A stretch of DNA of 64,000 bases, from NCBI GenBank assembly GCA_017506865.1, contig JAFCMP010000104.1:186001-250000 (forward strand). The letters run 5' to 3'. The position numbers and the translations under genes are program-made. The notes under the pieces were generated by a model. The model made no database searches and was not told where the DNA came from. It saw nothing but the letters and a program-made list of their open reading frames with translations. The DNA is from Tribonema minus. Lineage: Eukaryota; Sar; Xanthophyceae; Tribonematales; Tribonemataceae. Shown piece after piece: positions 41,693-53,600 of this stretch. Every line of letters starts with the position of its first letter. Positions within the stretch are counted from its first letter, which is position 1.

Positions 41693-44600
41693 ATGAGCCA
41701 GACAGCAGACCAGGTGTTGCTCGGTGCGAGCGAGGATGCAGCGGACGGAGGCGCGTTCGTCAGGGGTGTGTTTGAGGCGCTGCTGCTGGCGACGCGCGTG
41801 AGCAACACGCTTCCAGCAGCTGAGGAGTTCGCCTTCAGGACTACTTATGATGGCTTCAGCGAGGGAGCAGAGAAGGCGTCAGAGCAGGTGCGGTGAACGT
41901 GGGTGCTCATTCAAAAGCGTGTGCGTCAATGCTGGTCATACGTCAGCGCAGCAGCACATGGGCTCTTCTTGTGGCTGTGCTGCAAGTGTTGCTAGTGTGG
42001 GATGATACTCGCATGATTTTGGGTTCAAGACTGGTGACCTGCTCTGCTGCAACATCACGTCATGAAGATCCTGCGTGCACATGATCTTGTAGCATCCGGC
42101 ATCAGTACCTGCTGTTGTTTCTGGCCTCACACTACAGTAGGAAGGTAGAGCAAATGTTGGGCACATACCTGGGCCCTGCAACAGCCGTGCCGATAGGTCA
42201 TCCCATTGGGTCGCTGCCCATATGTAAGTCCTGATAATCATCAAACCTCAAGACTCGTCGCTGTGTAGATGCTCGCTGCTTAGATTTCAATCCCGATAAT
42301 CATCAGTCTGTAAGAAACAGATCGCATCAGGTGGTGCCGTGTCCAGGAACCTGGTGTGTGCGACAGTATGCGGACCGGGCATTTGCTGAGCGATGCTGCT
42401 CACAGGTGCAACCGAATCCAGATGCTGTTTGTGTGCGCTGCGCAAGCCGTCATCCCTCAGCGCATCCTTATGTATTACTAAAGCAGCTTCGCATGGTGAT
42501 GTGCCGGCAATTGAAGTACAGGATGGCACTTTCGAAAGTTGTTTTGATCTCAGATTCTGAGTCTTGTGAGCACCGCTGCTGTACCCGCGACCGCCACTGC
42601 GGAGCCGCCTACACAGTGCCGGCGAGCTGCAAGGATTGCATCGTGTACGTCCGATTGCGTCAATTCACCTCAGTCGCCAACTGAGATAGGCCCCGTAACA
42701 GAGGCACGCCACCTGACGCAACCCTGGAAACAGTAAGTGCGTGTGTGCGCGCCGCCATGCGCACACGCCCGCACTTTACTAAGTCGAAGCAGGACACTCA
42801 ATGCACCACCGCCAGCCGCAATACTCGTGCTCAGGCGCTGGATCCGCTGCAGCTGCCGCTGAGCTTTTCACCGATAATGAGGCGAGGCTTTTTCACATTC
42901 GCCAATATGACTTGACCGGTTTACTCGATGTCACATATGGCTGTTAGAGCACGCTTACGCCCGCTTGACTCCGCCGCCGACCGAGGCAGGCCCCGCAGTA
43001 ACTGAACCAGGACGCTCGCGCAATACTTCAACAATATCAATACTACAACAATAATAAACTCGCCGTTTCCGCGACTGCGTGCAGGTGCTGGAGCTGCTGC
43101 AGCTGCTGCTGGACTTTGCGCGCGACGACGGCGCCAAGCACGTGGACGTGCAGCGCGCAGAGGACCCCACGGAGGCAGCTGTTTTCGACAACGTCGCCGA
43201 CGTCGTCGACGGCCTCCTCGAGCAGGTCCGTCGTAGCTGTACTTTGCACTCCAGCGCGCAGGCCACTGTGTACTGTATGTGTGCTTCGGTGTACTGTACT
43301 GTACTGTTCTGTACTGTACACTGTACTTGTAGCATTATGGTGCTTGGGGCATCGGCGCGTCATGTACAGTGTTCAGGACGGCGTTGGCGGGCCCTTTCAG
43401 CGGGTCAGCTACTGTACCTTGCAGTTAACTGTGAACTGCTTTGTGCTTCAGTGTACTGTACTGTATGTACTGTACCCGCGCCATCACGCGAGTTCTCAGC
43501 GCGCAGGGGGGCGTGTGCAGGACTGCTTCAACTGCTATCACACATTCATCATTTGACCTTCTGTGCTGTGGTTGTGGCAGCATGGCGGGTCAATGCATAC
43601 AATTAGGGTTAGGGTTACTGTTAGTGGCAGCGCTCCACCCTGCAACTGGTACTCTCATTTAGCACGTCATCATCGTGCCTGGAAACCGCCACCATCATCA
43701 ATGAATACTCGACTCCGCTCTGCCGTTGGGAGGACACCTTGGTGGAGGAGTCCAGCAGGCACGCCGCAAAGCTCTGCAACCATGTAATTAGACGGCATTG
43801 CTCAACCACACTGCCGCATCGCTTGCACCTGGACGCGTAAGCGCGCTCGTCCCATCCATGCACCGCCATCATTGATCGCTACCGCAACGCACCGCCGCAC
43901 TTGAAGTCAGGTCGAGGCCTTCATGGAGGAGTCGAGCAGGCGAGGTGCGAACCTCTGAACACATGTAGGATCAGGGTTACCCTACCCTTAACCCTCAGGC
44001 GGCAGTGCTCCACCATACTGCCACATTTGCTCGCACCTGGACATGCAAGCGCATCCATCCCATCCACTATCATAACTTGCTCATGCAATGAATCATCACT
44101 CCGCCATCAGGTTGAGGCCTTTGTTGAGGAGTCGAGCGGGCGTGGCGCCAAGCGGCAGGTGGAGGTGATGAAGGGGCAGCTGCGGCCGCGGGGGCTGGCG
44201 CTTGCGGGGGCGGGGGCGGGGGGCAAATCGGACAAGGCCGGCGCATTTGCGGCGATGGCGGCGGCGTCTGGTGACGTGCCCAAGCCGCAGCTGGAGTTCA
44301 TGGACGAGATAGACAACTCGAGGGACAGGTGCGCAGATTCTTGAAGTTGTTGTTGAAGTTTGTGCGCGTGGTGGTGGTGGGAAGTTGATATTGAAGTTGT
44401 CAATCAACACGTGCAAATACGCTGAACGGTCGGTGTGAGATTGCGGCCGTGATGGCAGCGTCCGGCGACGTGCCCAAGCCGCAGCTGGAGTTCATAGATA
44501 GACAATTCGAGGGAGCGCAGATTGTTGAAGTTGGTGTTGAAGTCACCAAACAAAGGCGTGCGCACAAGCGGAGCGGGTGGGTTTGCGGCGATGGCAGCGG

Positions 44601-47600
44601 CGTCCGGCGACGTGCCCAAGCCGCAGCTGGAGTTCATGGACGAGATAGACAACTCGAGGGACAGGTGCGCATATCCTTGAAGTTGCTGTTGAAGTCACCG
44701 ACTGGCGTGCACACACGTTGAGCAGGCAGGTTTGTGGCAGTGGCAGCGGCGTCCGGCGATGCGCTACTGCCGCAGCTGGAGGCCATGGACGAGATTGACA
44801 ACTCGAGGGAGGAGTGCAGGTTCTTGAAGTCGCCATTGAAGTTGGGGTGTGGTGGTGGGCTTTAGTCTGTGGCCATGGCAACGACATCTGAATATATGCC
44901 CAAGCCACAACTGGAGTTCAAGGACCTCATAGACAACCTGGGGCGGGGGACCCATGCAGAATGCGGTAGGCAAGTGGCTCTAGTGAGTGCACACTTGTCC
45001 AATGGGCGGGTTGGCAGCAATATGGTGGCGTCTGGTGACGTGCAAGCCGCAGCTGGAGTGCATGAACGAGACATGCAACATAGAAAAACTCGAGGGAGGT
45101 GCACACTTTCCTTGAAGTTGGAGTTGAAGTTATCAATTGGTGCGTACAAACATGCTGAAGGGGCGGTTTGCGGCCATACGGCGGCGCCTGGAGACGTGCC
45201 AAAGCTGCAGCTGCAGGTCATAAGCGGGAGTGACATCTCTAGGGAGCGTGCATTGTTTTCCTTGAAGTCACCGTTGAAGTAAGCACTGTGTGAGGCCTTT
45301 TCTGTGGTCACGCTAGTGGTGTCTGACAGCAGACGTGCCCAAGCCGCAGGTGGATTCATGGACGACATTGGCGCCTGGAGAGGGTTCTATTACTTGAAGT
45401 TACAGTTGAAGCTTCTTTAATGTGTGGTTATAGAGCGTGATACGTAGACATGTCGCGTGGGCGCTTCTGCGTTTATGCCAGCGGCGCGCGGTGCTGTTGC
45501 TGAGCTGCAACTACGTCGTCACATACCGCTTACCGTGCATCCATTCTGACATTACTGCCGGCCGTTTCAGCGAGGTTCCACAGCAAACTGCATACTGTGA
45601 CGCCCCTGAATCCGGTGACGCACATAGGCCCCCATGAGTGCACTTTATCAACTGGTCGATGATTTCACTGCGAGTGCAGTGCTACAATGTTGTGCCCAGC
45701 ACGAGCGCGCGCACACACACAACACACAACACATACAAACACACACACAGAAGACGGTGTCGGCAGCAGAATCTTATGATTTGTTCTTCACCCCACGCCG
45801 ATACTGCTGCAGGCCGTTCATGCCGCGGCTGCGTAGCAAACCGCACGCAGTGACATCCCTGGATCTGGTGACGCACCTGCATGAATCTGACGACTTCAAG
45901 TGCTGATTGCATTTGCGGATATGTTGTCAATGAGACCATCTGTAAGCACACAACACATGCACACACCCACACACATGCACACACGAGAGAGATGTAGCCG
46001 CCAAGTCATGAGTTGTCCTTCACCCCGCACCCATACTGCTGCAGGCCGTTCATGCCGCGGCTGCGCAGCAAACCGCACGCGGTGACGCCCCTGGATTTGG
46101 TGCCAACACCGTTGGATGGGGGGGAAGACGGGGGGCGCTACCCAGAGTACTTTCCTCACCCATATGAGGCGGAGTTACAGGAGTTTAAGCCGGAGCCCTG
46201 GCAGTTGGAGGTGCCAAAGGAGGCTGATCTGGTGGTGCCACAGGTAATTGGAAACGAATCGAAAGATCGTAGAGCTCTAGGTGACAAGGTGTGGTTAGCC
46301 GTCAAACTGAATGCCTTCCACCAATGCCCGTGGTCGCCGCTGCTGCGGCAGTTGAATGTCACCGTCATAGCAGCGGCTGGAGAAAGTAATATTGCGGTTT
46401 AGTGCATGTAGCGGTTGGAGCATTGTTGGAGCGCGTTGGCCAACGCACGCACGCATTGCGTTTGAGCCACCTACGATATATGCGGACTGAGAGGGAAGTT
46501 GTGTGCATTGAAACTCAGAAACAAGACGCAATTGGTAGCGCCACAACTGTCATGCAACTGTCATCAGTATCAGCAGCGAGTGGAAAGATGCTCTGCGGTT
46601 CCCAGCATGTACGAGCGCCGGTGAACCGCTGTAAAGCGCTACATGTGCCTGCCTGCATGTTGTGCTTGTTGCTTGGTCCGCCCGCATCTGTCGGGGCAGC
46701 GTAGTGGGTGCCGTACGGGTCACATTTCCAGCGACCCATTGCCAATCAGCTCCATATTGCGAAACCGCTCTTGGCGGCCCCCCTGCTGCTTCCAGGCAAG
46801 CCCGGTGCGCAGCGAGTGAAACTGCGGTCTGGACAGCAAACTTCAGCAATGGCTCTCCTTCTCATGCCGACAGTACCATGATGCATATCAACTTGAAGTT
46901 ATGCCTGCGCGACTCTGCAACGCTGTGTGCGCTGCGCTTTTCGCTTCTGGAGCCTGCGCCGCATTCACAACAGCGCGGTGTTGCTGCTGCCAAAGGAAAG
47001 AAGGCGCTGGTGCCGACGCTTGCAACTCTGACCGTAACCCTGATGCCACCAAGCGCAGGGCAATTGTCATCCCAAACGTGAAGTATGCGCTCGCCTGCCG
47101 ATGCTTACAACTCTGGCAGTAATCCTGATGCCACCAAGTGCAGGGCACTCAGCATCCTCAACTTGAAGTATGCACTCGCCTGCCGATGCAAATCTGACCG
47201 TTACCCTGATAGCACAGCACAGGGCAGTCAACATCTTCAACTTGAAGTATGACATCTATCTCTCTCTCTCTCTTGTTGACAGAGCCTGGACCGCAGCAAG
47301 GAGAATCCGAATCCACCGCCGCACAAGTACATCGACACGGAAGCGGACTTGCGTGCCATGCTACAGGACCTCACGGGCTGCAGGGAGGTTGCGATCGATC
47401 TGGAGCACCACAGTTACAGAACGTTCCAGGGGATACTGTGCCTCATGCAGCTCAGGTGAGGAGTTTGATTTGCGCGCGGAACTCACTTTGTGCGCTGATG
47501 CAGACAACACTAAACAGAAAGCATAATCCATGCATACCTAGTAGTATTACCTACCTCTTGCGCAGTTGTAAAGACATCAGCGGCAGAGAGCACCCATAAA

Positions 47601-50600
47601 CACATAGAAGTACCTATCTTCTTGTTACAATCTGCCCACATGATGTCTCAGGGAGCGGCGTGGCTCGGGATCTGAGCCAAACCTGACCCGGAGGGCGTGG
47701 ATTCGACTCATTCATGTTCATGCACCTGATCATTCACGCGCGCAGCATGCATTCGGCTGACTACATCATTGGCATGATCACGTTCCGCGCCAGCTGCACC
47801 TGCTCGTGTCGCGTTTTACTGACCCGTGCAAGCTCAAGTTCACTTCATGCTTGTGAACGAACTGACCAATTCATCTTCATGAATTCACCCGCCCATTCCC
47901 GTACTCCACACGCGCGCAGCACGCGATCGGCAGACTACATAGTCGACGCCATCGCGCTGCGCCGCCGGCTCCACCTGCTCGCGCCGCTGCTCGTGGAACC
48001 GCGCGTGCTTGATCATCTTCATGAATTCACCCGCCCATTCCCTGAATTCATGCGCGCGCAGCACGCGGTCGGCTGACTACATCATCGACGCCATCGCGCT
48101 GCGGCGCCGGCTCCACCTGCTCGCGCCGCTGCTCGCCGACCCGCACGTCCTCAAAGTCACTTCATGCGTATTGACAACCTGACCAATTCATCTTCGTGAA
48201 TCCACGATCATACACTCCGTGCACGCGCAGCACGCGGTCGGCGGACTACATCATCGACGCCATCGCGCTGCGGCGCCGCCTGCACCTGCTCGCGCCGCTG
48301 CTCGCGGACCCTCGCGTGCTCAAAGTCCTGCACGGCGCCGACTCCGACGTCCTCTGGCTGCAGCGCGACGCAGGCGCATACGTCGTCAACATGTTCGATA
48401 CGGGCCGCGCGGCGCGCACGCTCGACCTGCCGAGCCGGGGCCTCGCGTACGCGCTGAAAGAGTTCTGCGGCTTCGAGGCGGATAAGAAGCATCAGCTGGG
48501 GGACTGGCGCGTGCGGCCGCTGCCGCCGGCGATGCTGAAGTACGCGCAGGCGGACACGCACTACCTGCTGCACGTTTATGATCGGCTGCGCGCGATGCTG
48601 GGGACGCCGGAGGCCATTGCACAGGTGAGCGCTGCTAGTGTAACTGTAACTGTAACAGCTGGCGCGTGGGGTGCGCTGCTGCCGGCGATGCTGAAGTACG
48701 CGCAGGCGGATACGCACTACCTGCTGCACGTGTACGACCGGCTGCGCGCGATGCTGGGGACGCCGGAGGCCGTCGCGCAGGTGAGCGCTGCCAGTGTAAC
48801 TGTAACTGTAACAGCTGGTGCGTGAGGTGCGCTGCCGACGGCGATGTTAAAGTATGCGCAGGCGGACACGCACTACCTGCTGCACGTGTACGACCGGCTG
48901 CGCGCGATGCTGGGGACGCCAGAGGCCATCGCACAGGTGAGCGCTGCCAGTGTAACTGTAACTGCAACAGCTCGTGGGGTGCGCTGCCGCCGGCGATGTT
49001 GAAGTACGCGCAGGCCGACACGCACTACCTGCTGCACGTGTATGATCGGCTGCGCGCGATGCTGGGGACGCCGGAGGCCATCGCACAGGCGATGAGCACT
49101 GCTGCTAGTGTAACTTACTGTATCAGCTGTTGTGCAGGGTACGCTGCTGCGGGCTGCTGGCTGGTGCCGATGCCGGCAGTGTTATAGTTCGTGCAAGCAG
49201 ATACTGCGCTACGTGCTGCACGTTCACTTCACGTTTCGCACGTCGCTGGGGACTATCGGACACGGTCCACATAGGTAACAATGAGCACTGGTTCGATGTC
49301 GAGCTTGCAGGTTGGCAACCGCACCATCGTCGGTGCACGCCCTTGACTGTGGTAGCACGGCTCAATGCCCACAGCAGTGAGTGGTAAGGCTGCATGCTAT
49401 TAGCGCTACTGTGCGCCCTTGTGCGGCAGGTCCTGGAGTCGTCGCGCGAGCTGTGCCTGCAACGATACGAGAAGGAGTGGATTCTACTATGTTGTTATTA
49501 ACAGCACAAACTGAGCGCTGCTTTGCGGCTGTGTGCGGCAGGTCCTGGAGTCGTCGCGCGAGCTGTGCCTGCAGCGCTATGAAAAGGAGGCGTTCGATCC
49601 GGAGGGGTGGCGGCGCGTGCTGCAGCGCATAGGGGGGGAGGGGGCGGGGGCGCTCGACAGCGCTCAGCAGGCGCGCATGGCGGCGCTGTGGGACTGGCGC
49701 GATGCGCTGGCGCGAGAGGTGAGTGCAATAATGAGGCAAGCACATGACAAGACGTAACGCGTGTCTCAACATTGCTTGCTGCAAAGCTGTAGGCCATGGG
49801 GGCGCTCGACAGCGCTCAGCAAGCACGCATGGCGGCGCTGTGGGGCGGGCGTGACGCGCTGGCGAGAGAGGTGGGTGCGATGGTGTTTTGTGCCAAGGCC
49901 TTTGGAAACCGCATGACAAGACGCGGTGATGTTTGCTGATGCTGAGTCACCAGCGCGTAGGCGCCACGCGGACTCTCAACAGCGCTCAGCCACCTGTGGG
50001 AGTGGCAGTGCCCAGCGGTCCAGGTAGCGTACCTACCTCACGTCACGCCTCCACCCCAGCACCCGACTATTCTCGTCACCTAGACTCAATGCCAGGTTTG
50101 ACACTGCTAGCGGTTTGACTCCAGTCTTATCCTGTCCTACGTCCTACGTTGCCCTGCAGGAGAACGAGTTGTTCGATTATGTCATGTCAATATACGTGCG
50201 TACCTCATGTTGGGCCTCGCCAGACTGGTACCCTGGCCTCAATGCATCTTGAAACGCAATCTACCCCCTCCCCCCCCCACCACCACCACCACAGAAAGAT
50301 GCGTCCCCCGGCTACACTATGTCAGACCTGCTTCATGCCGGCTTTGTCATGCCGCGTACCTCATGCTACCCCCATCTCTGTCGGTCACACTCCACCGCTG
50401 ACCCGGCTCAATCCCCCAAATTCAACCCAACCTGCACCGCAACTGATTTCCCCCCTCCCAATCTTGACCCAAACTGCACCGCCGCAGGAGGGCGAGTCCC
50501 CCGGCTACGTCATGTCGGCGTACCTCATGCTGCCCCTCAAACTTATCCGCTACCTCAACCCCACCGCTTACCCGGCCTCACAGCTCACCTCTGACCCCCA

Positions 50601-53600
50601 GTCCGACCCCCCAATTCCAATCCAATCCGCACCGCGGCAGGAGGACGAGTCCCCCGGCTACGTCATGTTGCGTACCTTGTGCTGCGCTTTAACGCTCATC
50701 GCTGCTTCAAACCGCACCACGATGTACCAGGCATTGACGCCAGCTACAACCCTCGGTCTGCTGTCAGCCACATCTGACCCTCAGCTACCCCACTCTCGCC
50801 CCAACGCACCCATCCCAGGAGGACGAGTCCCCCGGCTACGTCATGTCGGCGTACCTCATGCTGCGCCTCGCGGTTATCGAGTATTCGATCACTTTGTCTG
50901 GCTCCCGATAACTTGTCTGGTACCCGAACTTTACCTGGTGCAGGTGCCGCGGCCCTCGCCAGCCGGCGCCGACCCGCCGGCCTCCCCGTAGATATGGTAA
51001 TCGCAAAGCCCGTTTTATCGTGTGCTCCGCCCATGCGATTTAGGACAGAATATAAAACTTCACCTGGCCTCAACGCTCGCCTTGGACCCCGCAACCTAGT
51101 CCCACACCTCATTGCCATCTGCATCCATCTCAGGAGGACGAGTCCCCCGGCTACGTCATGTCGGCGTACCTCATGCTGCGCCTCGCGCGCGCGGCGCCCG
51201 CGTCGCACGACGCCCTCGTCCGCTGCGCGGCGCCGCTGCCGCCGCTCGTGCAGCAGCGCTCCGACGAAGTCATCGCGCTGCTCGCTGCCGCGGCCGCCCC
51301 CGCCCCCTCCCCCGATTCGGTGACCCCGGGGCGCGTGGGCGCGCAGCGGCGGCGCGGCGGCGGGTCCTACGGGCGGCAGTTCAGCGTGACCCCAGGGGCG
51401 TCGGTCGCGACGGAGGGGGCGGCGCCGATGGACGTCGTCGGCGGCGGCGATGGCGACGGGGAGAAGGTGTCATACTGTATGTGGTCGATGTGTCGGGGCG
51501 GGTTCGCGCTGTTGGTGGCGTGGATGGTATAACTTCAAGTTGAAGTTGAGGTGATGAAAGCGGCGGCGAGAAAGTACAGGCTGCGACCGCTGTGTCGGCG
51601 CGGGTTTGCACTGTTGGCGACGTAGGACGGTAGAACGTCCTGTTGACTTTGAGATGGCGATGGCGACAGCGAGAAGGTAGAGGGCGCGGTGTCGGCGCAG
51701 GTGCCCTTTTGGTGGCGTAGGCGTAGGACGGTGGAACTTCAAATTGAAGGTGTAGTTGGCGATGGCGGCAGCAAGAAAATACAGGGCGCGGTCGCTGTAT
51801 TGGCACAGGCGTGGGCTCGCACTCTTGGTGGGGTAGGGCGGTATCACTTCAAGTTGAAGTTGTAGTGCTTGCCGTGTGCGAAAGTGAGAATCCGCACGCG
51901 CACGCAATCAGAGTGTGGCCGCATTCCAAGTCTCGCCTCGCGTGCACCTTGCGCGCGCAACGTCGCTTTAGGGTTAGGGTTAGGGTTGTGGTCTGATCGT
52001 AGCTGGGCCGGTTGATGTGGTACGGTCACACCCTGCTGCGCCTGACACTGTCACGTGCGGCGCAGCGCAAGTTGCCTGCGACCCCATCGGCAGCGGGGCG
52101 TCGGTGTTTGCAGCGACAGGTCGCCGCCTGGCCCTCACAAGACCCTAACCCTAACCTGATGCTGCCCCTAACTTTAGCAGCGGAGCTTTGTTGTTCGCAG
52201 CAAAAGGTCAACGCCTTGCCCTCAGCTTGTGTGGTACCCTAGCCTCACCTCAACTTAAGTTCTGAAGAGGAGCATGGCAGCGCTCAGCCAGCTTGGCCTG
52301 CAGCAGCTTGCATGGCCGCAGCTCATGCATAAGGTTAGGGTTAGGGTTAGGGTTGCGGTCAGGTAAAAGTGCAAGGAGATGAAGCGGAGTGAGTCCCCTG
52401 TTTGCGCATTCGAGTCAGCGCTCAGCCGGCCTGGCCTGCAGCAGCCTGCTGGCCGCAGCTCACGCATTCAAAGCGCAGATGAAGCGGAGCGAGTTAGTGC
52501 AAGCGGTATACTGGTGCCGCTGGTCTAGTAATTACGTCAATGTTGCTCTGGCTCATGTCTGCTGCGAGGCTGCGAGACGGAATCAACATTTAAATATGCA
52601 TGCTCACTTTGTGCCTTGCTGTATAGACTACTAGAAGTATCTACCAGAAAATACGTGTGCTTGATGCAGAATAATATATCGTGTACTTCAAGATGCTCCA
52701 AAGTGCTATTGACGCTTATATATGCTATCTGCAATGCGCACCTTGCTACCGCTCACCGTCCGTGCTGCGCGCTGCTGCTGATCGCTGTTGCCGCAGGAGG
52801 GCGAGCACGCGCCGCTGGGGACGTGCCGGCTCGCGTGCGTGGCAACCGCAAACTTGAAGTTTGACACGCGCGCGCGCATGGCGCACACCATGGTCCTCTC
52901 CATTCACTCCGGTACGTTGCTGAGCTGCTGCACCGCTGCTAGAGCTTGGTGTAATTGACGTAACTGCCAAGTCGTCATGCTAGGCGAGCTGAGGCGAGGT
53001 GTCCTGTGACCCCTGCTTTGCCAGGCATGACCTTGACATAGTGTGACTGACGCAACTGCCACTTTCTAGTTTGTACCATGACTTGAGGTTTGAAATTCAT
53101 AGTAGAAGTATCGTTGTTCCGCCAAATTGTCACTCTTGCTGTCTTGCCTTGCGTCAACAAAGATACACCATCTGCAAGGGTGGGTCGATACACACTGCAC
53201 ACTATGTAGGTCCCAAATGATCGAAACCTCCCTGGTCGTGAGCTTACACGGTGCCGCCGCCCCCCCCCACCCCCCTTGATTGTTTGCTACCACGCACTGC
53301 CACGGATGCCAGTGCAAGCGCAGCTTCAACATAATCTTTGATACTTCGAAGTACAACGTTAGGGTACAGGTTAGATCTAGCGCATTGCTCCGGGTCGAGA
53401 TGAGAGTAAGGGTTATGATTGTAGGTAGAGTAGGCGCACCATCCCCCCCCCTCCCCCCCTTCCCCCAAACATGTCCATCTGCATAACATCCCAAGAGGTG
53501 CGCCCCTCGTGTACCGTGAGAGCGCAACGTGCAAGTAGCATTGTTGTGATTCGCGTCTGCTGTGTGCTGCATTTCCAAGGTGTCCTTGCGCTGCCGCGGC

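Noticed and set aside
44470..45365. Copies of RRP6 exon 3 as genuine additional exons
   Set aside because: Exon 3 joins exon 4 in phase directly, and the copies accumulate stops and frameshifts with distance. They are described as repeats, though rare inclusion cannot be excluded.
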